A stretch of DNA of 18,576 nucleotides, taken from Rhodospirillaceae bacterium (lineage in GTDB: Bacteria; Pseudomonadota; Alphaproteobacteria; CADEGL01). The notes below the pieces were generated by a model, which did no database searches, was not told the origin of the DNA, and saw only the letters and a program-made list of their open reading frames with translations. The stretch covers positions 1 through 18,576 of the forward strand of contig JABIRQ010000338.1 in assembly GCA_018699755.1 (NCBI GenBank), read 5' to 3'. A program made the translations under genes and the position numbers. Positions within the stretch are counted from its first letter, which is position 1. Every line of letters begins with the position of its first letter. Shown in pieces: positions 8,179 through 14,694 of the stretch.

Positions 8179-8964
8179 TCAGTGGATGTAGGAGGCGCCG
8201 CCGACGTCGATGGTGGAGCCGGTGGAGTAGCGCGCCTCGCCCGAGGCCAGGAAGGCGACGATGCGGCCGACATCCTCGGGGGAGCCGAATTCCTTCAAGG
8301 GAATCTCGGCCAAGGCCTCGGAGACGTCGTAGTGCTTCTTGTATTCCTCCATCTGCTCGGTCCAGATGATGCCCGGCACGACGGCGAAGGCGGTGATCTT
8401 GTGCTCCGCCTCGAAGCGGGCGAGGCCGTAGGTCAGGGCCGTGATCGCCGCCTTGGACGCGCCGTCGTGATAGAAATGCGGCCGGTCGCCCCGGAAGGCC
8501 GGGCGGCTGGAGATGTTGACGATGACGCCGCCAGCGCGGTCCGCCTCGTCCTTGCCCAGGTCCCGCTTCTTCCACTCGGCGATCGCCAGGCGGCAGAGAT
8601 GGGCCGGGGCGATGGCATTGACCCGCATGGAATCGCCCCAGGCCTTCTCGACCGCCTCGAAATCCTCGTCGAGACCGCAGGTCGCGCGGATCGCGGCATT
8701 GTTGACCAGCACGTCGACCCGCCCCTTCCAGGCGAGCGCGTCGTCCCACAGGGCCAGAGGAGCCTCGGGCTCGAACAGATCGGCCTGGACCAGGCGAATG
8801 CGCCCTTTCGGAGCCTTGGCGGCAATCGCCTCGGCCTCGGCCTTGCCGCGGCCGTAATGCAGGATCACGTCGGCGCCCTTCTCCAGCAGCACGCGGACGA
8901 TACCCGCGCCGATGCCGCGCGAGCCGCCGGTCACCAGGACCACCCTGTTTTCGAGATCGCTCAT
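8179..8964 (-). CDS. Short-chain dehydrogenase/reductase with displaced active-site Tyr
   Basis: The 261-residue Rossmann-fold protein shows the NAD(P)-binding TGGSRGIG (12-19), the structural NNAA (88-91), Asn116, the Ser in NISS (Ser153), and a C-terminal STGSTIDVGG. The classical Tyr-x3-Lys is not intact: Lys171 is preceded at -4 by Asp167, and the only nearby Tyr is Tyr165, giving Tyr-x5-Lys. The substrate cannot be read from sequence. The residue after beta strand 2 region (HYGRG) fits either cofactor. The start has GGGGA just upstream. It follows trmJ on the same strand after 29 nt and is probably in the cimA-trmJ-SDR transcript. It could be a reductase with a relocated Tyr, or a catalytically altered family member. 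Confidence 0.9.
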   Translation of the reverse strand: MSDLENRVVLVTGGSRGIGAGIVRVLLEKGADVILHYGRGKAEAEAIAAKAPKGRIRLVQADLFEPEAPLALWDDALAWKGRVDVLVNNAAIRATCGLDEDFEAVEKAWGDSMRVNAIAPAHLCRLAIAEWKKRDLGKDEADRAGGVIVNISSRPAFRGDRPHFYHDGASKAAITALTYGLARFEAEHKITAFAVVPGIIWTEQMEEYKKHYDVSEALAEIPLKEFGSPEDVGRIVAFLASGEARYSTGSTIDVGGASYIH

Positions 8965-8993
8965 TCCCCGTCCCCCTCGTTGGCTTCCACGCC

Positions 8994-9767
8994 CTAGTCC
9001 TCGCCGTCCCGGTTGCGCGCGCTCGACAGGCCGGCGACGACCCCGCGCAGGGTCCGCACCTCCCGATCCGTCAGGCGCGCGCGCTGGAACAGGGTGCGGA
9101 GATTACGCGTGATGGTGGGGCGCATTTCCGGCGGGTGCAAGAAGCCGCAGGCGTCCAATTCGCGCTCCAGATGCTCGAAAAAGCCGATCAGATCGACCTT
9201 GGCCGCGGGCGGGTGTTTCGGCTCGACCGAAGCCTGCCGCCCGCCCTCTCCGGCCTGATACCACTCGTAGCCCAAGATCATCACGGCATGGCCAAGCTGG
9301 ATCGAGGAGAAACCGGGATTCAGGGGCACGGTCATGATCGCATCGGCCAGGGCGATATCGTCGTTGGTCAGGCCCGAACGCTCGGGCCCGAAGAGGACGC
9401 CCGCCGCCTGGCCGGCCTCGATGGCCCGACGCAGCCCGGCGGCCGCCTCGCGCGGCGCGACGACATCCGCCGACATGCCCCGGGGTCGCGCCGTGGTGGC
9501 GTAGACCAGGTTGAGATCGGCCACCGCCTCGGCCGTATCGCCATAGACCCGCGCGCTCTCGATCACCGCATCGCCGCCGGCGGAGGCGGCCCGGGCCTTG
9601 TCGTTGGGCCAGCCGTCGCGGGGCGCGACCAGGCGCAGATCGGTCAGGCCGCAATTGAGCATGGCGCGCGTCGCGAAGCCGATATTCTCGCCGAGTTGGG
9701 GCCGGACCAGCACGATCGCCGGCCCGCCGCCCGTCTCCACCCGCTTGCTCGCGTCGGTTCCGGCCAT
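8994..9767 (-). CDS. trmJ: tRNA (cytidine/uridine-2'-O-)-methyltransferase TrmJ-like (SpoU family)
   Basis: TrmJ 2'-O-methylates position 32 of tRNA with S-adenosylmethionine. The 257-residue product has the three SPOUT motifs in order: ENIGFATRAMLNCGL (about 27-41), GVLFGPERSGLTNDDI (about 123-138), and VPLNPGFSSIQLGHAV (about 147-162), which form the trefoil-knot cofactor site. In motif 3 the more common S-L-N-L is S-I-Q-L here. A C-terminal extension with FFEHLERELDACGFL matches the TrmJ tail. The ATG is 3 nt after the cimA stop, with no strong separate ribosome site, so translation is probably coupled to cimA. A related TrmH-like specificity cannot be fully excluded. Confidence 0.9.
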   Translation of the reverse strand: MAGTDASKRVETGGGPAIVLVRPQLGENIGFATRAMLNCGLTDLRLVAPRDGWPNDKARAASAGGDAVIESARVYGDTAEAVADLNLVYATTARPRGMSADVVAPREAAAGLRRAIEAGQAAGVLFGPERSGLTNDDIALADAIMTVPLNPGFSSIQLGHAVMILGYEWYQAGEGGRQASVEPKHPPAAKVDLIGFFEHLERELDACGFLHPPEMRPTITRNLRTLFQRARLTDREVRTLRGVVAGLSSARNRDGED

Positions 9768-9770
9768 GGC

Positions 9771-11378
9771 TCAGACGCCGGCGCGGGCGCCGTCGCGGTA
9801 CAGCTTGTAGGTGATGCTGTCGTGCAGGGCGTTGAAGGAGGCGTCGATGACGTTGGCGGAAACCCCGACCGTGGCCCAGCGCGCGCCGCCGTCATCCTTG
9901 CTCTCGATCATCACCCGGGTCACCGCGCGCGTGCCGTCGTCCGGCGTCAGGATGCGCACCTTGTAGTCGACCAGCCGCATGTCCTCGAGTTCCGGGAAAT
10001 GGGGCAGCAGGGCCTTGCGCAGGGCGTTGTCGAGGGCGTTCACCGGGCCGTTGCCCTCGGCCACCGTCATGGCGTGGATATCGCCGACATCGATCTTGAT
10101 GGTGGCCTCGGACAGGGTGATGAGCTCGTCCTTGGCGTTCCAGCGCCGCTCGTCGATCACCCGGAAGGTGGTGAGGCGAAAATATTCCGGCACCTCGCCC
10201 AGGGCGCGCCGCGCCAGCAGCTCGAAGCTGGCATCGGCGCCGTCATAGGCATAGCCGGCAAATTCCCGCTCCTTCACCACCTCGACCAGGCGGCCGACAT
10301 CGGGATCGGCCGGGTCGACCTCCACCCCGATCTCTCGGAAGCGGGCCAGCAGATTGGCGCGCCCGGCCTGGTCCGAGACCACGACATTGCGCCGGTTGCC
10401 GACCGATTCGGGCGGGATATGCTCGTAGGTCCGCGGATCCTTTTCGACGGCCGAGACATGAAGCCCGCCCTTGTGGGCGAAGGCCGATTCCCCGACATAG
10501 GCGGCGTTGCGCGCGGGCGCGCGGTTGAGCCGCTCGTCCAGCAGGCGCGAGGCATGGGTGAGATGGCGCAGGTCCTCGGCCGAGACCCCGGTCTCGTAGC
10601 CCATCTTCAGGACCAGGCTGGGCAGGATGGAGACAAGGTTGGCGTTGCCGCAGCGCTCGCCCAACCCGTTGAGCGAGCCCTGGACTTGGCGCGCGCCGGC
10701 GCGCACGGCGGCGAGGGAATTGGCGACCGCGTTCTCGGTGTCGTTGTGGCAATGGATGCCCAGGCGCGCGCCGTCGAGGCGGGCCGCGACCTCGCCCACG
10801 ACGCGCTCGACCTCGTCCGGCAGGACGCCGCCATTGGTGTCGCAGAGGACGAGCCAGCGCGCGCCGCCCTCGGCGGCCGCTTCCAGGCATTGAAGCGCGT
10901 AGTCCGGATTGGCCTTGTAGCCGTCGAAGAAATGCTCGGCGTCGAACATCGCCTCCCCGGCCCGGTCGGCGGCGAGGGCCATGCTGTCGCGGATCATGCC
11001 CAGGTTTTCGTCGAGCTCCGCGCCCAAGGCGACTTCGACATGAAAGTCCCAGGTCTTGCCGACCAGGGTGACGACCGGGGCACCGGAATCGACGACTGCG
11101 ACGAGGCCTGGGTCGTTGGCGGCGCTGCGTCCGGGTCGCCGCGTCATGCCGAACGCCGCCATGCGGGCGCGGCCCAGCTTGGGCAACGCCTCGAAAAAGC
11201 GGTCGTCGGTCGGATTGGCGCCGGGCCAGCCGCCCTCGACGAAATCCACACCCAGGCGGTCCAATTCCGTCGCGATGGCGATCTTGTCCGCCACGCTGAA
11301 ATCGACGCCCTGGGTCTGCGCCCCGTCCCGCAGGGTCACGTCGTAAAGATAGACGCGGTCTGGCTTTGCGCTCGTCAT
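9771..11378 (-). CDS. cimA: (R)-citramalate synthase
   Basis: CimA condenses acetyl-CoA with pyruvate to (R)-citramalate, an entry to 2-oxobutyrate and isoleucine that bypasses threonine deaminase. The 535-residue product has the DRE-TIM metallolyase motif DVTLRDGAQTQG at 13-24, FVEGGWPGANP, the metal-binding HCHND region, and NGLGERCGNANL. The C-terminal part (from about residue 390) is a LeuA-type allosteric domain. Length and motifs (GWPGANP, long LeuA-dimer tail) favour the CimA type over 2-isopropylmalate synthase. I place the start at MTSAKPDRVYLYD; 12 more codons are open upstream. CGGGAG and GAGAG lie just before the ATG. trmJ follows after 3 nt. Confidence 0.93.
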   Translation of the reverse strand: MTSAKPDRVYLYDVTLRDGAQTQGVDFSVADKIAIATELDRLGVDFVEGGWPGANPTDDRFFEALPKLGRARMAAFGMTRRPGRSAANDPGLVAVVDSGAPVVTLVGKTWDFHVEVALGAELDENLGMIRDSMALAADRAGEAMFDAEHFFDGYKANPDYALQCLEAAAEGGARWLVLCDTNGGVLPDEVERVVGEVAARLDGARLGIHCHNDTENAVANSLAAVRAGARQVQGSLNGLGERCGNANLVSILPSLVLKMGYETGVSAEDLRHLTHASRLLDERLNRAPARNAAYVGESAFAHKGGLHVSAVEKDPRTYEHIPPESVGNRRNVVVSDQAGRANLLARFREIGVEVDPADPDVGRLVEVVKEREFAGYAYDGADASFELLARRALGEVPEYFRLTTFRVIDERRWNAKDELITLSEATIKIDVGDIHAMTVAEGNGPVNALDNALRKALLPHFPELEDMRLVDYKVRILTPDDGTRAVTRVMIESKDDGGARWATVGVSANVIDASFNALHDSITYKLYRDGARAGV

Positions 11379-11404
11379 GGCTCTCGGCTCCCGGAAGGGC
11401 CAAG

Positions 11405-11433
11405 GTTTGACCACAGGCCCGAAACGCCGTCAA
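11405..11433 (-). promoter_or_regulatory. Possible promoter of cimA
   Basis: On the minus strand, -35 TTGACG (11433-11428) and a poor -10 TCAAAC (11410-11405) are spaced by 17 nt, 26 nt before the cimA ATG. The -35 is good (5/6) but the -10 is weak (3/6). It directly follows the hairpin at 11434-11463. Confidence 0.35.
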
Positions 11434-11463
11434 CGTCCGCCGGTGCGCAAGGACCGGCGGACG
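11434..11463 (-). terminator. Stem-loop after the DUF427 gene
   Basis: A perfect 11-bp inverted repeat (CGTCCGCCGGT / ACCGGCGGACG) with an 8-nt loop lies 7 nt after the DUF427 stop on the minus strand. There is no T-run behind it, so it may be a rho-independent-like pause site, an mRNA 3'-end stabiliser, or just a boundary before the possible cimA promoter. Confidence 0.5.
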
Positions 11464-11470
11464 GCATCGC

Positions 11471-11902
11471 CTAGGCGGAAGGCAGACTCGGCGAATCCCT
11501 GCGCTCGATCCCGTCCTCGCACCACTGGTCGAGCGCATCCCAGTAGAAGGCGAGGCGCCCGGCCAACGCCGCCATCTCGTCGAACGGCGCCTCGTAGGCC
11601 CAGGCCGCATCGGCGCGCGGCCCGGCCGGGGTCGAGAGCGTCCAGTACGACGCGTCGCCCTTGAAGGGGCAATGGGTGGCGCTGCCCGTCCGCGTCAGCA
11701 GATCCATGCGGATATCCGCCTGCGGGAAATACCAGACCGGGGAGAGACCCGCTTCGAAGAGCACGAGCGCATCGCCCGAATCGACGACCGGCGAGCCGGC
11801 GACCATGCCGCGCACCCGTACCGTGGCGGGGCGCAGTTCTATCGAATAATTCGGCTCGCGCTGGAACCCCGGCGCCGGGCCGGACGAAGCATGGCGGGCC
11901 AT
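11471..11902 (-). CDS. DUF427 domain protein
   Basis: The 143-residue product has the DUF427 pattern: GDALVLFEAGLSPVWYFP (about 43-60), then a region of Asp and Leu (DIRMDLL), and THCPFKGDASYW (about 75-86). The function of this family is not established; it is a small beta-rich cytoplasmic domain. No signal peptide is visible. The chosen ATG at 11902 has AGGGG about 8 nt upstream, and that site overlaps the TAG stop of the upstream bactofilin gene (stop at 11915-11913). Translation is thus probably coupled to the bactofilin. A strong stem-loop follows the stop. Confidence 0.88.
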   Translation of the reverse strand: MARHASSGPAPGFQREPNYSIELRPATVRVRGMVAGSPVVDSGDALVLFEAGLSPVWYFPQADIRMDLLTRTGSATHCPFKGDASYWTLSTPAGPRADAAWAYEAPFDEMAALAGRLAFYWDALDQWCEDGIERRDSPSLPSA

Positions 11903-11912
11903 GGCGACACCC

Positions 11913-12476
11913 CTATCGCTTTTGCGAATCCCCGCGCAGGAAATCGAGCGCGGGGCGGTCCGCGCCGGGTGCCGGCGTCGGGCGCGCAGACACCTGGGAC
12001 CGCGCGGGCGCCACGGGCCCCGGCCCGCGCAGAGGGGCGGCCCGGCCGGCCACGGCCGGCGCCCCCTCGGCCTCGCCCCAATCGCCATGAAGACGCGCGC
12101 CCCGTTCGACCTCGATCTCGTGATAGCGGATGGTGCCGTCCAGGCGCGCCCCGCCGCGCACCAGAAGCAGGCCTTCGACCGACAGATCACCGTCGAAGCG
12201 GCCCGCGATCTCGGCGCGCGCCACGCGGGCCTCGCCCTCGAAGCGGCCGCTGGACGAGACCAGCAGGCTCTCGGCCTCCAGCCGCGCCGCCACCTCGCCC
12301 TCGACGACCAGGGTTCGGCAGGCCGTGATCTCGCCCCGCAACCGAATGCCGGAGCCGACGGTCAGGGTGCCGCTTTCGCCCATCGGGCGGTAGACGCCGT
12401 CCCGGCCGCCCGGGCCGGATCCCCGTGATTCGCCGTGTCGATCATGCCGCTGGTCGTCATGCCCGCCGCTCGCCAT
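11913..12476 (-). CDS. Bactofilin (polymer-forming cytoskeletal protein)
   Basis: The 187-residue product has a central bactofilin (DUF583) domain at about residues 30-135, with the repeating short hydrophobic-Gly pattern of a right-handed beta-helix: GSGIRLRGEI, VVEGEVAARLEAES, GRFEGEARVARAEI, GRFDGDLSVEGLLLV, GARLDGTIRYHEIEV. It is flanked by a charged Gly/His/Arg-rich N-terminal tail and a Pro/Ala-rich C-terminal tail, as usual. Bactofilins polymerise without nucleotide and act at the membrane in cell shape, stalk or polarity functions. The specific role here is unknown; no lytic peptidase (a common neighbour) is seen in the window. The ATG is preceded by GGGGAA. The DUF427 gene follows after 10 nt. 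Confidence 0.92.
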   Translation of the reverse strand: MASGGHDDQRHDRHGESRGSGPGGRDGVYRPMGESGTLTVGSGIRLRGEITACRTLVVEGEVAARLEAESLLVSSSGRFEGEARVARAEIAGRFDGDLSVEGLLLVRGGARLDGTIRYHEIEVERGARLHGDWGEAEGAPAVAGRAAPLRGPGPVAPARSQVSARPTPAPGADRPALDFLRGDSQKR

Positions 12477-12677
12477 GTCGAGTTCCCCGTGGCTACGGTT
12501 TCAGTCCTGGAAATGAGTTTAGACCGAGACCTTGGCCATTGTATGGCGAAATCTGCGCGGCGAATCGGTCCGCGCCCGCAGCGGCCGGTTCGGAATCGTC
12601 AATCCGCACATAATCTGCTAATTTCGAACCATCGGCCAAAAGAAGCCGTTGGACGCAACCATTTAGGGGAGAGTCCC
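12477..12677. other. Divergent intergenic region, bactofilin / DUF4168-like gene
   Basis: This 201-nt gap is AT-richer than its neighbours, as expected for promoters facing both ways. On the plus strand CATAAT (12606-12611) is a fair -10 candidate but lacks a clear -35. On the minus strand TAAACT inside GTCTAAACTC (around 12518-12523) is a possible -10 for bactofilin, also without a clear -35. A 6-bp inverted repeat GGTTCG/CGAACC spans the CATAAT. I see no RNA gene in it. Confidence 0.35.
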
Positions 12678-13082
12678 ATGCGTCGTTGGAAAACCGTGGC
12701 GCTGTCCACAATCGTCGTCTTGACCGGCCTCGTAGCGACCGGTTGGGCCGGACCCGCCGGGGCGCTGACGCCCGTTCCCGAAAGCGCCGGGACATCGATC
12801 CTCCACCGGGTGGCGGAGGAGTTTTCGGCGAGCAAGATTTACGCCTTCGCGGAAGCCGCCGGCAAAGTCGCCATGATCACGCAAGCCTGGACCCCGAAGA
12901 TCAACGGGGCGCCAAGCGCGACGGCGGCCAACGAATACAAGCAGAAGGCCGTCACGCAGATGCAGCGGGCAATCCTGGGCGTCGGCCTGACCATGGACGA
13001 GTACCAGACCATCGGGAAGGCGGCGAAGCGCGATCCGATGCTGCGCGAGGAAATCAACCAGCTCGTCGACGAGATGTACTAG
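12678..13082 (+). CDS. Small exported DUF4168-like protein
   Basis: The 134-residue product starts MRRWKTVALSTIVVLTGLVA, a typical Sec signal peptide with a basic N-region, a hydrophobic core, and a likely cleavage after AGPAGA (about residue 29). The mature part is mainly helical and ends with QRAILGVGLTMDEYQTIGKA and RDPMLREEINQLVDEM, which resembles the DUF4168 pattern (late helix with GLT.EEY..I...... DP.L). The function is unknown, and I am only moderately sure of the family. ATG 12678 is chosen because AGGGGAGAG lies 4-12 nt upstream and the signal peptide starts here; an open frame runs further upstream without family support. The stop shares a CTAG with the convergent cysS stop. Confidence 0.8.
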   Translation: MRRWKTVALSTIVVLTGLVATGWAGPAGALTPVPESAGTSILHRVAEEFSASKIYAFAEAAGKVAMITQAWTPKINGAPSATAANEYKQKAVTQMQRAILGVGLTMDEYQTIGKAAKRDPMLREEINQLVDEMY

Positions 13083-14548
13083 CCGCCGCGCCGCCAGGCC
13101 GTACCGTCGGGGCCGTCCTCCAGCACGATCCCATCCGCCGCAAGGCTATCGCGGATTTCGTCCGCCCGTGCGAAGTCGCGCGCCTTGCGCGCCGCCAGAC
13201 GCTCGCCGATCAGGCGCGCGATCTCGGCATCGTCCGGGCCGTCTCCCGCCCCCGCGCCGCGGAACCAGGCATCGGGCTCCTGCCATAGCAGGCCGAGCAT
13301 CTGGCCCATGAACAGAAGCCGACCCTTCATCCGCGGGAAATCGACATGACTTTGGGCGTCGTCCGAGACTGTTGCGAGCCCGGTATCCCCGTCCGGGCTT
13401 GATTCAAAAATTAGCGCCGCAGTCCGATGGAGAGCTGCCAGAGCACCCGGTGTATTGAGATCGTCCCTCAGCGAAGTCCAGAACCCGTCAAGCCCAAGCT
13501 CGTCCCTCTCCTCTTGAGTCGGTGCGATCACATCGTATCTCTGGACCTTTTCTAGGGCTCGATACCAACGATCTAGCTGGGTCTTGGCTTGCAAAATTGA
13601 GTCCCGCGTCACGTCGAGCGGTTGGCGGTAATGGCCGGAGAGCAGGGCCAGGCGGATGGCCTCGCCCGGCAGGCCCTCGTCCAGCAGTTCGCGCACGGTG
13701 AAGAAGTTGCCCAGGGACTTGGACATCTTCTCACCGCCCACGGTGACGTAGCCGTTGTGCATCCAATAGCGGGAGAAATCGGCCCCCGTCTCCGCACCGT
13801 CATGGGCGCAGACGCTTTGCGCGATTTCGTTCTCGTGATGGGGGAAGATCAGGTCGAGCCCACCGCCATGGATGTCGAAGGGCAGCGGGGCGAGGTACTT
13901 CTCGCTCATCGCCGAGCATTCGATATGCCAGCCCGGCCGGCCGTAGCCCCAGGGGCTGTCCCAGCCCGGCTGGTCGCCCGTGCTGGGCTTCCAGAGCACG
14001 TAGTCGGCGGCATCCTTCTTGTAGGGCGCCACGTCGACGCGCGCGCCGGCGACGATCTCCTCGCGCCGGTTGCCGGACAAGGCGCCGTAGCCGGGCCAGG
14101 ACGGCACGTCGAACAGCACATGGCCCTCGGCCTCGTAGGCATGGCCGCGCGCGATCAGCCGGTCGATCAACTCGACCATTTCGGGGATGGTCTCGGTCGC
14201 GCGCGGCTCGAAATCCGGCTCCAACGCGCCCAGGGCGGCCATGTCCTCGTGAAAGGCGGCCAGGGTGCGGCCGGTCACCTCGCCGATCGGCTCGCCGCTT
14301 TCCCTGGCGGCGGCCATGATCTTGTCGTCCACATCCGTGACGTTGCGGGCATAGCGCACCTTGTCCGCGCCGTAGACCAGACGCAGCAGGCGGTAGAGCA
14401 CGTCGAAGACGACGACGGGCCGGGCGTTGCCGATATGGGCGTAGTCGTAGACCGTCGGCCCGCAGACATAGAGGCGGACGTTGTTCTCGTCGATCGGCCG
14501 GAACTCTTCCTTCCGGCGGCTCAGGGTGTTGTGCAGATGGAGGGGCAT
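13079..14548 (-). CDS. cysS: Cysteinyl-tRNA synthetase
   Basis: CysRS charges tRNA-Cys with cysteine. The 489-residue product has the class I HIGH-type motif AHIGNAR (37-43), the zinc ligand Cys29 in YVCGPTVYDY, further zinc-site residues in HIECSAMS and FPHHENE, and KMSKSLGNF near residue 271. The C-terminal end carries the ARADEIRDSL helix typical of CysRS. It is somewhat longer than E. coli CysRS (461). Residues about 315-402 are encoded by a lower-GC stretch with rare codons unlike the rest of the gene. GGAAGAG stands just upstream of the ATG. The gene follows gltX on the same strand after 146 nt. Its stop overlaps that of the convergent DUF4168-like gene. Confidence 0.97.
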   Translation of the reverse strand: MPLHLHNTLSRRKEEFRPIDENNVRLYVCGPTVYDYAHIGNARPVVVFDVLYRLLRLVYGADKVRYARNVTDVDDKIMAAARESGEPIGEVTGRTLAAFHEDMAALGALEPDFEPRATETIPEMVELIDRLIARGHAYEAEGHVLFDVPSWPGYGALSGNRREEIVAGARVDVAPYKKDAADYVLWKPSTGDQPGWDSPWGYGRPGWHIECSAMSEKYLAPLPFDIHGGGLDLIFPHHENEIAQSVCAHDGAETGADFSRYWMHNGYVTVGGEKMSKSLGNFFTVRELLDEGLPGEAIRLALLSGHYRQPLDVTRDSILQAKTQLDRWYRALEKVQRYDVIAPTQEERDELGLDGFWTSLRDDLNTPGALAALHRTAALIFESSPDGDTGLATVSDDAQSHVDFPRMKGRLLFMGQMLGLLWQEPDAWFRGAGAGDGPDDAEIARLIGERLAARKARDFARADEIRDSLAADGIVLEDGPDGTAWRRGG

Positions 14549-14694
14549 GAATCTCTTCCGAAGGCCGTGCGTCGAACGAAGCGGAGGGATCCGCGCAAGC
14601 GCGGGCGGGCCCTAGCTACATCGCGGGGCGGACGGACGGATCGGGTGGACGCTGTGCCTCATGCCTTGGGTATGGCAATGGACGCGGCGCACTG

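Noticed and set aside
9135..11474. Plus-strand open frame of 779 codons antisense to trmJ and cimA
   Set aside because: Low-complexity Gly/Ala/His/Arg composition and full overlap with two clear genes; a GC-driven shadow frame.
14591..14604. Small hairpin CCGCG-CAAG-CGCGG in the gltX-cysS gap as a terminator
   Set aside because: Only 5 bp of stem and no T-run on either strand. The two genes run the same way and may be cotranscribed; I see no tRNA or clear promoter in this 146-nt gap.
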